Assembly (NCBI GenBank): GCA_964446955.1
Contig: CAYUQJ010000010.1
Span: forward strand, 1-64,000
Source of the DNA: Leptolinea sp964446955
GTDB lineage: Bacteria; Chloroflexota; Anaerolineae; Anaerolineales; Anaerolineaceae
Reading direction: 5' to 3'
DNA length: 64,000 bases
The translations under genes were made by a program, and so were the position numbers. Every line of letters begins with the position of its first letter. Position 1 is the stretch's first letter. Positions 16,313-26,452 of this stretch are shown in pieces. A model generated the notes under the pieces. That model saw only the letters and a program-made list of their open reading frames with translations, made no database searches and was not told where the DNA came from.

Positions 16313-17179
16313 ATGCCTGTTTCAAAACGCAAACGTATATTATCCGGATTGGGAATCGTGCTGTTTACCCTTATCCTGGGGTACGCGGCCATCCGCCCGT
16401 TTCATTTGCGGTGGGGCACGACCGATGAAGAAGTTTCCATGTCCATGCCGGGAACCCTGAGCGGTCGCAGCTGGACGCGCGCCATCACGGTGAACGCGCC
16501 TCCGGAAGACATCTGGCCGTGGCTGGTACAGTGGGGGCAGGGACGCGGCGGATGGTACAGCTATGACTGGCTGGAAAACCTGCTGGGTTTTAACATCCAC
16601 ACGGCTGACCGTATTCTGCCCGAGTATCAGAATCCGGCGGTGGGTGACCCCATCTGCATGGCGGAAAATGTCTGCAATAATCTGATCAGTGTGATTGAAC
16701 CACAAAAATGGTTTGGCTGGCAGGCAAGCGACCCCGACGGAAAACCGGTATGGACCTTTATGCTCGGTTTGATCCCGGTCAATGAAAGTTCCACCCGGTT
16801 CCTTATCCGTGAAAGTTTTGACCCGGATGCCATGCCGGCGGCGGTCATTTCCATTATTGAGATACCCGATGTGGTGATGGAACTCAAAGCACTGGATACG
16901 GTCAAACAGCGCGCGGAAGGAATCCCGCCGTCGCCATGGATCACCGTTTATGAAATCACTGTGTGGCTTGCCGCGCTCGCCATGGGCGTCATCGCGGCGG
17001 TGTGGACTATGCGATCGCCTGAATGGAAGAAACCACTGGCGGTTGGAGTATTGTCTGTGGTTGTTCTGCTTGTGCTTACGTTCCTGTACCCACCGCTCTG
17101 GCTGCGGGCTGTGCTGGACGCGGGGCTTCTGGCTGGACTCATCTACGCGAAGCCACGCCAGAGTATGGCAGATTCATAA
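16313..17179 (+). CDS. SRPBCC-like membrane protein
   Basis: One N-terminal helix (residues about 9-27) is followed by a soluble domain with SRPBCC-type text: TRAITVNAPPEDIWPWLVQW, where the strand, the A/P-x-x-v-W turn and the following helix are typical of polyketide cyclase/START-like folds. Three hydrophobic helices close the protein (about 215-235, 243-260 and 263-280). SRPBCC domains bind hydrophobic ligands; the ligand is unknown. It stands between a PRC-barrel gene and a convergent histidine kinase gene, 38 bases from its stop. Confidence 0.7.
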   Translation: MPVSKRKRILSGLGIVLFTLILGYAAIRPFHLRWGTTDEEVSMSMPGTLSGRSWTRAITVNAPPEDIWPWLVQWGQGRGGWYSYDWLENLLGFNIHTADRILPEYQNPAVGDPICMAENVCNNLISVIEPQKWFGWQASDPDGKPVWTFMLGLIPVNESSTRFLIRESFDPDAMPAAVISIIEIPDVVMELKALDTVKQRAEGIPPSPWITVYEITVWLAALAMGVIAAVWTMRSPEWKKPLAVGVLSVVVLLVLTFLYPPLWLRAVLDAGLLAGLIYAKPRQSMADS

Positions 17180-17217
17180 AGGGAAAATCTAATTCAATAA
17201 AAGAACGGTGGAATGAA

Positions 17218-20200
17218 TTAGCCGGGCTCGGTTTGAGGGAGCTCTTTTTCCAACACTATTTTGAGGCGTTCGAACTGGTCGTCAATTCCGGGTAACCCGG
17301 CGCGGGCGCCTTCCGCGTCGCCTGCTTTGGCGCATTTCTCAACTGTCAGGGCAGCACCCCGCAGGGCTTCGGCGCCTATGTTGGCGGATGATCCTTTGAT
17401 GGTATGGGCGTGCAATTCCGCGCCGCTCATATCACTTTTTTTCAGGCTGTTCTTCAATTCCCGTATCTGTTTCGGGGTCTCGGTCAAATAGATGGCAAGA
17501 ATTGACTGTGCCAGTTCTTCGTCGTCCATCAAGCGCTGCAACAGGGCTTTTTTATCAAAGACCGGAGGCAGGTTGGGGTCTGTTTCGGGTTCGTTGCTGG
17601 CGGGTTGTGCTATCTCCGCGTTGCTGCCATCGTCAATCGCGGGCAGCCAGCTTTGCAGTACCTCATTCAATTTTTGCGGGTCTATGGGTTTGGAGACATA
17701 ATCGTTCATGCCGGCTTGCAGGCAGTTCTCGCGATCACCCTGCAGGGCGTTGGCTGTCATCGCGATCACGGGGACGTCATGGTTGATCACTTTGGAGTGC
17801 CTGTCACGGATATGGCGCGTGGCTTCGTAACCGTCCATAACCGGCATTTGGACATCCATTAGGACCAGGTCGTAAGGAATGCGCGACAGGGCGATCAGCG
17901 CTTCTTCGCCATTGGCTGTGGCATCCGCTCGCAGTCCCAGTTTTTTCAGGAAGCCTAGCGCCACCTGCTGGTTGATGATGTTGTCTTCCACCAGCAAAAT
18001 ACGTTTGCGGGTATCGATCGCCGTATGGCAGATTTCCCGCGCCGAGTGGCGGGTAACGATCTGCTGGGTGTCTGACGCCTCACCCGCTTTTCCCCCGGGT
18101 TTATGAGTGGCCAGAGTGGCGGAAAGCACGTTGAACAGATCAATATGCCGCAACGGTTTTACCAGGTATCCGGCGAATCCAATGCTCTCGAAACGGCGGC
18201 TCTCACCGCGTTCACCGAGGGAGGTCAGCAGTACCAGCGGGGTTCCAGCGATGTCTTTCTCATCTTTTATCGCCTGTGCCAATGTCGCCCCGTCCATTCC
18301 GGGCATGTGCATATCGAGAACGGCAATTGTGAACGGATCGCCTGATTGGAAAGCCTCCCTCATCTTTTCCAGGGCGGCCGGTCCATTGGCTGCTTCTTCC
18401 GTGCGCATTCCCCAGGATGTCATCCGTACACTGAGTATCTCGCGGTTCGTGGCGTTATCGTCAACGATCAGGACATGGACGCCTTTCAGGTTGGCCGGTG
18501 CCGGTATTTTGGCATGGCTTCCTTCCGGTTGCAGCTTCAATTTCGCCGTGAACCAGAATTCAGAGCCTTTACCCGTTGCGCTTTTAACGCCGATATCGCC
18601 ATTCATCAATTCGGCCAATTGTTTGGAAATGGCCAGTCCCAGTCCGGTGCCGCCATACTGCCGGGTGGTGGAGGCATCTGCCTGTGTGAATTTGTTGAAG
18701 ATGAGGTCAATCTTGTCGGGCGGGATGCCAATTCCGGTATCACAAACAGAGAAGAGTAATTCGACCTCTTCCTCTGTTTTGGACAGGGAGCGGACATGAA
18801 TGGCGACCTCACCCTTTTCTGTGAATTTGATCGCGTTCCCGGCCAGGTTGGTGAGAATCTGACGCAGGCGTCCGGGATCCCCTTTCAGGTGGGCGGGAAC
18901 ACCGGGATCTGCCGCACAGATGAATTCCAAACCCTTTTCCTGGGCGCGCACCGCCAGTGTGGCGGCAAAATCGTCCAGCATGTTCAGCAGGTCAAAATTC
19001 ATCGATTCAAGTTCCAGTTTTTTCGCTTCGATCTTGGAGAAATCCAAAATGTCATTGATGATGGTCAACAGGTTCTCCCCGCTTGACCGGATGATCTCAG
19101 CGTACCGGCGCTGCTCTTCGTCGAGGGCGGTGTCCAGCAGTAGACCGGTCATGCCGATCACCCCGTTCATGGGGGTGCGGATCTCATGGCTCATATTCGC
19201 CAGGAATTCACTTTTGGCAATATTGGCCATTTCCGCTTCCACAGCCAGGGTATTGGCCTGAGCGATGGATTGTTCGAGCTGCTGGTTCATCTCCTGCAGT
19301 TCGTCCATGAACATTTTCCGCTCGGTGATGTCTGTACTGGTTCCAAATGTGCCGATGATCTCGCCGTTCTTGTCCAACAGCGGCAGTTTGGTCGTCAGAA
19401 CCCAGCAATCAGGCTGGCCTTCGATCGTTTCCTTTTCTTCTTTTTTAATGGGCTGCCCGGTATGAATGATCATCTGCTCATCTTCATACGCCGGGCGGGC
19501 GTGTTCTTCGGTGAAATAATCAAAATCGGTTTTACCAATCGCGTCTTCCGGTTTGCCAACGTTCATTAGCCTGGCTGTTGCGTTGTTGATACGGATAAAG
19601 CGGCTTTCACGGTCTTTGAAGTAGATCTTGTCCGGCAGGCTGTTCATCAGGTTGTTGATAAGAACCTGTTCAATATTCAATTCTTCTTCTGAACGCTTGC
19701 GCTCTGAAATGTCCTGAATATTCACAGCCCGATAAAGAACACGTCCGTTTTCATCCTTTATCGCCGTGGCATCGATCAGTACCGGAAAGACCGTTCCGTC
19801 TTTTCGAATGTGCGTGGATTCAAAGACTTGCCGTCCGGTCTCATTGATGGACTGTATCTTGGCATTCAGTTTTTCCCTGGCTTCGGGCGCGATGACATCC
19901 TGTATGGTCAGATTGTCCATTTCGTCCAGTGAGTACCCATGCATCTGGGCAAAGGCCGGGTTCATCAGTTCGTATTTTGTTCCGTCCGCGCTCTCAACTG
20001 TCAGACCCCAATCGGCGTGCATAAACACATCAGCCCATTTGCGGATCTGTTCCATCGTCTGTTTGCGTTCCGTGATGTCACGAATACTGAACACAATTCC
20101 CACAGAATTGCCGTTTTCGTCCTGAATGATTTCAGCATTGGTTTCAATAATGATCTGGCTGCCGTCTGATCGGATGGCGTGATATTCAACCGGTCCTCTA

Positions 20201-20850
20201 AAGTGGTTCTCCAGCAGTAATAGCATGTCCATTTTCGCCCGTGCCAGATCTTCCGGCGCGAGGAAATCCATTATTGATCTGTCCTGAAAATCTTCCAACC
20301 CTTTGTAGCCAAACATTTTTATGGCAACCGGAGAAACAACCCGGATGCGACCTTTAAGGTTTGTTATTGTGATGTTATCCGGCGAAGCGTTAAGGATAGA
20401 TCGGTACAGTGTCTCGCTCTTTTGCAACGCTTTTTCCGTGTGCCTGCGACGGGTAATGTCGCTCATAAAACTCATGGTAGCCGGGGCATTCTCCCAATCG
20501 ATCAGCAGTGTGTTGATCTCCACCCAGATAATGTGTCCATCTTTACGTACCACGCGAAACTGGTACATATTTTCAGCATTCTGTCCCTGAAGCCGTTTTT
20601 GATGACGTGATACGATCATCTGCCGGTCATCCGGATGGATAAAGTGCGTGAAAGGTAGAGAGAATAGTTCTTTCTCCGTGAAGCCCGTCAATTCCATCAT
20701 CTTGGCATTGCAGAAAACGATGCTGCCATTTTGAATAACAACAATGGCCTCACGAATATTCTGGAAGATGAGATTGCGAAAGACTTCGGCCTGCTGAGTT
20801 TTTTCTGCGTTATCCGGTTGATCTTTTTTCTGTGTGAGCGTTCGCTTCAT
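17218..20850 (-). CDS. Hybrid sensor histidine kinase, four PAS, two receivers, HPt
   Basis: A 1210-residue BarA-type phosphorelay kinase with no membrane helix, hence cytoplasmic. In order: four PAS/PAC domains (about 22-135, 148-262, 268-388, 396-515), a short coiled coil, HisKA with the phospho-acceptor His near 555 (SHEIRTPMNG), HATPase_c with N box (NLAGNAIKF), G1 (DTGIGIP) and G2 (GGTGLGL), receiver 1 (Asp near 846 in VLDMHMPGMDG), receiver 2 (Asp near 999 in LMDVQMPVMDG) and a C-terminal HPt domain (His near 1149 in AHTIKGSS). All key residues are present. A GTG lies directly before the ATG. Its output partner is not in the window. Redox or small-molecule sensing by PAS is likely, but the signal is unknown. 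Confidence 0.93.
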   Translation of the reverse strand: MKRTLTQKKDQPDNAEKTQQAEVFRNLIFQNIREAIVVIQNGSIVFCNAKMMELTGFTEKELFSLPFTHFIHPDDRQMIVSRHQKRLQGQNAENMYQFRVVRKDGHIIWVEINTLLIDWENAPATMSFMSDITRRRHTEKALQKSETLYRSILNASPDNITITNLKGRIRVVSPVAIKMFGYKGLEDFQDRSIMDFLAPEDLARAKMDMLLLLENHFRGPVEYHAIRSDGSQIIIETNAEIIQDENGNSVGIVFSIRDITERKQTMEQIRKWADVFMHADWGLTVESADGTKYELMNPAFAQMHGYSLDEMDNLTIQDVIAPEAREKLNAKIQSINETGRQVFESTHIRKDGTVFPVLIDATAIKDENGRVLYRAVNIQDISERKRSEEELNIEQVLINNLMNSLPDKIYFKDRESRFIRINNATARLMNVGKPEDAIGKTDFDYFTEEHARPAYEDEQMIIHTGQPIKKEEKETIEGQPDCWVLTTKLPLLDKNGEIIGTFGTSTDITERKMFMDELQEMNQQLEQSIAQANTLAVEAEMANIAKSEFLANMSHEIRTPMNGVIGMTGLLLDTALDEEQRRYAEIIRSSGENLLTIINDILDFSKIEAKKLELESMNFDLLNMLDDFAATLAVRAQEKGLEFICAADPGVPAHLKGDPGRLRQILTNLAGNAIKFTEKGEVAIHVRSLSKTEEEVELLFSVCDTGIGIPPDKIDLIFNKFTQADASTTRQYGGTGLGLAISKQLAELMNGDIGVKSATGKGSEFWFTAKLKLQPEGSHAKIPAPANLKGVHVLIVDDNATNREILSVRMTSWGMRTEEAANGPAALEKMREAFQSGDPFTIAVLDMHMPGMDGATLAQAIKDEKDIAGTPLVLLTSLGERGESRRFESIGFAGYLVKPLRHIDLFNVLSATLATHKPGGKAGEASDTQQIVTRHSAREICHTAIDTRKRILLVEDNIINQQVALGFLKKLGLRADATANGEEALIALSRIPYDLVLMDVQMPVMDGYEATRHIRDRHSKVINHDVPVIAMTANALQGDRENCLQAGMNDYVSKPIDPQKLNEVLQSWLPAIDDGSNAEIAQPASNEPETDPNLPPVFDKKALLQRLMDDEELAQSILAIYLTETPKQIRELKNSLKKSDMSGAELHAHTIKGSSANIGAEALRGAALTVEKCAKAGDAEGARAGLPGIDDQFERLKIVLEKELPQTEPG

Positions 20851-20853
20851 CAC

Positions 20854-21180
20854 TCACCAACTTTCCCCATAACTTTGAAATTTTTTCATGGGATAAACCT
20901 GTTCGTTGGAGTACGGATCATTCGCGGAAACCCCTGCTTGGGAATTTTTCCCCGCAGGGATTTTTGTATCCCCGGAAAACTCATACCAGAAGCGATACAT
21001 GACCCGCCACCTGATGAAATCACTCACTGTTATGATCTTTTCCGTTTCAATAGGGTATTCTGCCATCATTATCATAGTATTGAATTGATGCATTGACTGT
21101 AAAAGTTCAGTTAAATCAACCAGTCATCTCCGCTTTCCTGGAATAAGGAGGGAACGCACAGCCGGGTTTTAAAAATATTG
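20854..21180. other. Leader region of the kinase gene, no clear gene
   Basis: A 79-codon minus-strand frame (20854-21093) ends at the kinase start, but its codon use and mixed composition give no family and no good ribosome site, so I do not call it a gene. The stretch 20925-20965 contains a hairpin (ccctgc / gcagggg around an A/T-rich loop) that may sit in the kinase leader. Confidence 0.35.
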
Positions 21181-21215
21181 ACAGCGGCGTACTTATACTG
21201 TAAGTACGCCGCTGT
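21181..21215 (-). terminator. Terminator after the chemoreceptor gene
   Basis: A perfect 15-base inverted repeat (acagcggcgtactta / taagtacgccgctgt) with a 5-base loop is followed on the minus strand by caatatttttaaaa. It lies 53 bases beyond the stop of the minus-strand chemoreceptor gene. Confidence 0.75.
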
Positions 21216-21267
21216 GCGTTAGTCGATCCAACTCGTTCGTATGTTACACGATCCTGAAAAAACGCTT

Positions 21268-23592
21268 CTACAAACGGAATTGAGCGATAGCATTTTTCAA
21301 TTGCTGAGCCATTTCCGCCAGAGATTGTGCTGAAGCGGTAACTTCTTCTACCTGTGCGCTCATTTCTTCTGTTGACGCGCTTACTTCCTCGATTGCCGCG
21401 CTGTTCTCTTCGCTCACACTGGCAATGTTTTCAATGGCACTTGTCACCTCATGCGAGCCGGCTGCCATCTCCTCAGTCGCGGCTGAGTTTTCTTCCACAA
21501 CGGCAGAAACAGAGTCCATGGCTGCCACCAGGTCGTTGGCTGATATGTTCATTTCATCCATGGCGTTGGCTGCCTGTTCCGTCTGATTTGCCACATCTTC
21601 CACAGCCTTTAAAATGCTCTCCAGCGCTTCACTCGCCTGGGATCCTTTCTCGACACCCTTCTCTACTTCCAGCGATCCTTCTTCCATGGCGCTCACGGCT
21701 TCGTTAACCGTTTGCTGGATGCCTTTGATCAAATCCGCGATCTCGCGTGTGGCATTTGCCGAGCGTTCTGCCAGCTTGCGCACTTCATCAGCCACCACTG
21801 CGAAACCTTTTCCGTGTTCGCCCGCCCGGGCTGCTTCGATGGCAGCATTCAGCGCCAGCAAGTTGGTCTGGCTGGCAATATCTTCAATGGTCTCAACGAT
21901 CATTCCAATTTGCTCCGAACGCTGACCCATCTCTTCCACTTTTTGCGCAGAGGCACCTACTTTGGCTTTGATCGACTGCATACCCTGAACCGTCTCGTCC
22001 ACGATAGCCGTGCTCGCGCGTGCTGTGCGGGCTGTCTCGATTGAATTATTGGTCGATAAGCGGGTACTCTTGGCTATCTGTTGGATGGCACTGGTCAATT
22101 GTGCCGTTATGGTTGAGGCTGATTCGATCGCGACCGCTTGATCTTGCGCGCCACGCGAAACCCCGTCGATCGAACGTCCCATTTGTTCCACCGATGCCGC
22201 AGTCATGCTCACGCTCTCACTTTGCATCGTTGTACCACGCGCTACCTGCTGAATGGTGGTGGCGATTTGTGAGGTGGCCTGTTCCGCCTGCGTGGCAGCC
22301 TGCGTCAATTCTTCTGATGCCAGATCCAGATGGTTGGCATTATCCATCACCTTCGTCAATGCGTCCCGCAGGTTGCTGATCATGTTAACAAAGGCATTTC
22401 CCAGCGTGTCTCCCCCATCCTTGGGGTCAACCTGAACTGTGAAGTCTCCTTCAGCCATGCGTTCGGCACTCTGCGCCATTGATTTCTGGTAGTCGATCAT
22501 CTCGCGGAAAGAATTGGCCAGTACGCCAATTTCGTCTCTACCCTTATGCTTCACCTCCTGATCAATGTGCCCCAACGAAAGTTCCTGCGCCGTTTTGGCC
22601 ATGATCGCGATTGGTGAAGAAATTTGCCGGGCGAACATGAATCCGATCAATGCCACCACAACCGCCATGAAAAGAATGCCATACATCAAAATGTTGCGAA
22701 TCATATTCACCATGGCAAGACCTTCATCTATGTCTTGTTCCATGATAAGCCCCCACCCCTGGCTTTCAACACGTGTATAAGCGCCGATCACTTCATCTCC
22801 GTGAAAATTCAAATACTCGCCTGCACCCTCACGTCCGGCCAGGATTTCACTGGCTGCCTGCGATTCGACTTTCAATTCCAGTTCCGTGCGTTCCTTTACT
22901 AAACCTTCCTGGATGTACATTTCAGAGAAGCGTGATGGCGTAACCATCAATCCTTCCTGGTTGATAAGGTACGCGTCGCCCCGTTCCCCTACCCAACCAG
23001 ATTTCAACATTTCCCCGACGTATGTCATCGGGACAGCACCAGCCAAAACACCAACCACCTTGCCATCTTCAATGACAGGTACGGCAACACTGATGATCAC
23101 AATACCTGAGTTGCGGGAGATGACCGGAGAAGAGATGTTAGCCTCCCCTTTGATCCCTTTTTGAAAATACTCCCGGCCGGATAGGTCCAGAACACCTTCA
23201 TTGCTGTTGGCAATGGTGATCCCATCCGGACCGAGTAAAAATATCCCCTCATAGTTCTTCCACTCTTTTACATAGGAATCCAATGCTATCTTTGCCTTCT
23301 CTGGATCCATGGAGCGGATGCTATTTGTGCTGGCCACAACATGCAGATCCTGTTGAATTCCCATTAACCAATTCTCTATGGATTCTTTTTGCATCAGCGC
23401 TAACCGGTCAAATTCTTCGTATACATCCGCCTTTAACTGGGGCAGACTTTGAAAATAGGTGATCGCACCCATAATGATCATCGGAATTATCGACATAGCT
23501 AAAAACAACAGGGTTAACCGGCCATTTAATGATAAAAACCAATCGGTTATTCGTTTTGTTACTTTCTTCTTTTCAGCCTTATCTACTGTCAT
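21268..23592 (-). CDS. Methyl-accepting chemotaxis protein, Cache type
   Basis: A 774-residue chemoreceptor. A membrane helix (about 26-48) is followed by an extracytoplasmic Cache-like sensor domain (about 50-300; FLLGPDGITIANSNEG, SGREYFQKG, ISSPVISRNSG), a second helix (about 303-322), HAMP (about 323-377) and a long methylation and signalling coiled coil. The conserved hairpin tip is IVETIEDIASQTNLLALNAA followed by IEAARAGEHGKGFAVVADEV, which contacts CheA and CheW. The Cache text resembles amino-acid or organic-acid sensors, but the ligand is not readable. There is no C-terminal CheR-binding pentapeptide. No che genes occur in the window, so the signalling partners are elsewhere. Confidence 0.92.
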   Translation of the reverse strand: MTVDKAEKKKVTKRITDWFLSLNGRLTLLFLAMSIIPMIIMGAITYFQSLPQLKADVYEEFDRLALMQKESIENWLMGIQQDLHVVASTNSIRSMDPEKAKIALDSYVKEWKNYEGIFLLGPDGITIANSNEGVLDLSGREYFQKGIKGEANISSPVISRNSGIVIISVAVPVIEDGKVVGVLAGAVPMTYVGEMLKSGWVGERGDAYLINQEGLMVTPSRFSEMYIQEGLVKERTELELKVESQAASEILAGREGAGEYLNFHGDEVIGAYTRVESQGWGLIMEQDIDEGLAMVNMIRNILMYGILFMAVVVALIGFMFARQISSPIAIMAKTAQELSLGHIDQEVKHKGRDEIGVLANSFREMIDYQKSMAQSAERMAEGDFTVQVDPKDGGDTLGNAFVNMISNLRDALTKVMDNANHLDLASEELTQAATQAEQATSQIATTIQQVARGTTMQSESVSMTAASVEQMGRSIDGVSRGAQDQAVAIESASTITAQLTSAIQQIAKSTRLSTNNSIETARTARASTAIVDETVQGMQSIKAKVGASAQKVEEMGQRSEQIGMIVETIEDIASQTNLLALNAAIEAARAGEHGKGFAVVADEVRKLAERSANATREIADLIKGIQQTVNEAVSAMEEGSLEVEKGVEKGSQASEALESILKAVEDVANQTEQAANAMDEMNISANDLVAAMDSVSAVVEENSAATEEMAAGSHEVTSAIENIASVSEENSAAIEEVSASTEEMSAQVEEVTASAQSLAEMAQQLKNAIAQFRL

Positions 23593-23711
23593 ATTCTCTC
23601 CTTACTTAACTGACGGATAATAAAAACACCTCTGACGGAAAAATTGTCGATTATTAGATGTAAAACCTGAATCAGGTCTTGCAATCTAAATCACATCCGC
23701 AGAAAATGATG

Positions 23712-26162
23712 CTACAACCGGAATTGAGAGACAACGGTTTTCAATGTTTGCGCCATATCTGCCAGAGATTGTGCCGATGCCGTTACTTCCTGCACCTGGG
23801 CGCTCATCTCTTCCGTGCTCGCGCTTACCTCTTCAATGGCGGCGCTGTTCTCTTCACTCACACTGGCAATATTTTCAAATGCCATATTGACTTCGGATGT
23901 GTTCACAGCCATTTCTTCCGTTGAGGCTGTGTTTTCTTCCACAATGGCAGAGACGGATTCCACGGCTGATACCAGATCGCTGGCGAATGCGTTCATTTTT
24001 TCCGCGGCCTCACCGGCCTGCATAGCCTGGCCTTTGACGGCTTCCGCAGCGGAGAGGATTTCATACAGCGCGGTTCCGGCTTTGTTGGCGCTCACCACAC
24101 CCAGTTCCACTTCCTTTGAACCCTCTTCCATCGCTTTCACCGCTTCCGCGACCGTGCTCTGAATGCCAGAGATCAATCCGCCAATTTCTTTGGTCGCCTG
24201 TGATGAACGCTCAGCCAGTTTGCGGACCTCATCGGCTACAATGGCAAAGCCCTTACCATGTTCTCCGGCGCGGGCCGCTTCAATGGCTGCGTTCAATGCC
24301 AGGAGGTTTGTTTGCGAAGCGATGTCTTCAATGGTCTCAAGGATGGCGCCAATTTCTTCTGACCGCTTGCCCATCTCCTGTACTTTTTCCGCCGAAGCGC
24401 CCACTTTTGTTTTGATATTCTGCATGCCTTCCAGTGTCTCTTCCACCGTCTCCACACCACTGCGGGCGGCGTCGGTGGCGACGGCAGAATCGCGGGTGAC
24501 AGATTCAGCATTCCCGGCAACCTGCTGGATGGCATTATTAATTAGTGTGGTAATTTCCGATGCCCTCGAAATAGCCCGGCTCTGCTCTTCGGCACCTTTG
24601 GCCACCCCTTCAATGGCTTTGGACATATGCTCCACAGAGAAAGCGGTATTGCTGATGGCAGCCGCCTGGTCTCCTGTTCCTTTGGCAACCTGCTGTACAG
24701 TTGTGGCAATCTGGTTGGTTGCCTGCCCGGCCTGATAGGCCGAATCGGCCAGATTTGTTGACGCGTTCTCCACCTGGTTGGCGCTATCCGTAACCTGGCT
24801 TACCAGGTTTCGTAAATCTTTGATCATTTCCGCAAACGCCATCCCCAGTTGATCATCATCCGACCGGGGCTGCACTTCAACCGCGAGGTCGCCTTTTGCC
24901 ACCTTTTGGGCTACTCCAACCATCTCTTTGAGGTAGTCCAGAAGACCAAAGCTGGCTTTATACATACCGCCAACCTCATCTCCTTGCTTCCTGAACCGGT
25001 TCAAGTAAACCTGATCCTGCCCCTTCATATCCAGGTCACCAGTTGACAGCAGGTTGATGCTCTCAGTGATCTTTTGAATGGGTTTAACGATCAAACGAAC
25101 CGCCAGCAATCCCAGGAAAATCCCAATAATGGCGGCAACGATTCCTGCGATAACGCTAAAGTTCAGGTTTCGCAGAATGATCATGTTGATCTCCGCCTGA
25201 TCTTGATCCAACAGCAGCCGCCAGCTTAGTTTTTTCCCCTGATCACCGCTTAATTTGCTGTATGACAAAATGGCCGGGTTTCCATCGAGATCGTTGGTTT
25301 TTGTCCAACCGTTTTCATCTGATGAGAAAAGGTCTATCAATCCCTGCGGCGCCGGTTGCATGATCTGATCGGCATTCTGACTGAATAGAATATTGCCATC
25401 CGAGTCAAGTAAAACGGCACTTCCGGTTTCGCCAATCTTCACATTGCTTAATGTCTGAAAGAGCAAAGAGACATCCAATGTGCCCCGCAAAACCCCGATA
25501 ACTTCCTTTGTGTCCGTATCGTAGATGGGAACACCAAGATTCATGGCATACGCCTTGGAGCTATCGTCATATTCGACCGGAGCGATGTATGAATTACCCT
25601 TGCCGTCAGCCACTGTGGATTTCCACCATCCCTCATCGCTCTGGAGAAAATCACTGGTGCGGTCGGTCATGGCAATATTCAACCCCTTGATATCGGTGAC
25701 AAATACTTCCACCTCTTCCGGGTTATGGGCTAAAAATTCTTTGAGGTAGGCAGTCAACTCGCTGGATTCGATGGCCTGAATGGTAGATTCCATTTCGGGT
25801 TTTTGATCCTGCCAGTCTTTATCCATTGAGGCAAGGTCATCTTCAGTCAGATCGACCCGCTCAACATTTGCCTGCCTGACTGCATCCACCAGCGATGGTG
25901 TCCTGGCAAGCGTCTCCAGAACATCTAGCCCGCCAAAGACCTGATCGGCGGCCCGCAGGATCACTTCATCCCCCAGCATTTCCAGTTGATCCCCAACCTG
26001 CTGCGTCGTCTGGTTGACGTTGAGCAAATAATTCACGGCAACCAGTGCGCCAATACTAAATATGACTACCAGGAATATGATGATGGAGAACTTTGTTCCA
26101 ATTTTCCAATCAGACCAACGAAACTTCAGGGTTTTATTTTCTTTTTTCATTTTGTCTTTCAT
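23712..26162 (-). CDS. Methyl-accepting chemotaxis protein, Cache type
   Basis: An 816-residue paralogue of the neighbouring receptor, 119 bases upstream of it. Membrane helices lie at about 24-47 and 330-355. The sensor domain between them has a Cache pattern (VFVTDIKGLNIAMTDRTSDF, VPIYDTDTKEVIGVLRGTLD), HAMP follows, and the signalling tip (IEDIASQTNLLALNAAIEAA) is nearly identical to that of the first receptor. The start could also be Met5. The C-terminal 110 residues are almost the same in both receptors, which points to local duplication with divergence of the sensor halves. Ligand unknown. Confidence 0.92.
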   Translation of the reverse strand: MKDKMKKENKTLKFRWSDWKIGTKFSIIIFLVVIFSIGALVAVNYLLNVNQTTQQVGDQLEMLGDEVILRAADQVFGGLDVLETLARTPSLVDAVRQANVERVDLTEDDLASMDKDWQDQKPEMESTIQAIESSELTAYLKEFLAHNPEEVEVFVTDIKGLNIAMTDRTSDFLQSDEGWWKSTVADGKGNSYIAPVEYDDSSKAYAMNLGVPIYDTDTKEVIGVLRGTLDVSLLFQTLSNVKIGETGSAVLLDSDGNILFSQNADQIMQPAPQGLIDLFSSDENGWTKTNDLDGNPAILSYSKLSGDQGKKLSWRLLLDQDQAEINMIILRNLNFSVIAGIVAAIIGIFLGLLAVRLIVKPIQKITESINLLSTGDLDMKGQDQVYLNRFRKQGDEVGGMYKASFGLLDYLKEMVGVAQKVAKGDLAVEVQPRSDDDQLGMAFAEMIKDLRNLVSQVTDSANQVENASTNLADSAYQAGQATNQIATTVQQVAKGTGDQAAAISNTAFSVEHMSKAIEGVAKGAEEQSRAISRASEITTLINNAIQQVAGNAESVTRDSAVATDAARSGVETVEETLEGMQNIKTKVGASAEKVQEMGKRSEEIGAILETIEDIASQTNLLALNAAIEAARAGEHGKGFAIVADEVRKLAERSSQATKEIGGLISGIQSTVAEAVKAMEEGSKEVELGVVSANKAGTALYEILSAAEAVKGQAMQAGEAAEKMNAFASDLVSAVESVSAIVEENTASTEEMAVNTSEVNMAFENIASVSEENSAAIEEVSASTEEMSAQVQEVTASAQSLADMAQTLKTVVSQFRL

Positions 26163-26382
26163 CCTGACGATTGTTTCTGGAAAAACCCAACACGGATTAA
26201 TTGACTAATGAAACAAGATGCGAGCAACAGAGGATTAATCAATTACGCATATTAATTCTATGAATAATGGTTTTCACTGTAATAAAAACCGGATAAAAAT
26301 GATGAAATACTTACGTTTACCGCGCAGATCATTGAATCCTGATTCAGTTCCCCAACGGGATAGAATCGGTGGATAAAAAAAA

Positions 26383-26403
26383 GCCACCCGCTATTGGGGT
26401 GAC
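26383..26403 (-). terminator. Rho-independent terminator after the flavodiiron gene
   Basis: On the minus strand gtcacccc-aatagc-gggtggc forms a 7-base stem (one G-T pair) followed by eight T residues. It sits 50 bases after the flavodiiron stop. Confidence 0.8.
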
Positions 26404-26452
26404 CTTTATTAGATTATTTCTTGCGGCTTTATGCCTTTACCTGAAGATAAGA

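Noticed and set aside
20854..21093. 79-codon gene upstream of the hybrid kinase
   Set aside because: No family, poor ribosome site and mixed composition; it is more likely kinase leader sequence.
21268..26162. Riboswitch leaders upstream of the chemoreceptor genes
   Set aside because: The leaders at 23593-23711 and 26163-26382 show no GEMM-like or other riboswitch core that I recognise.
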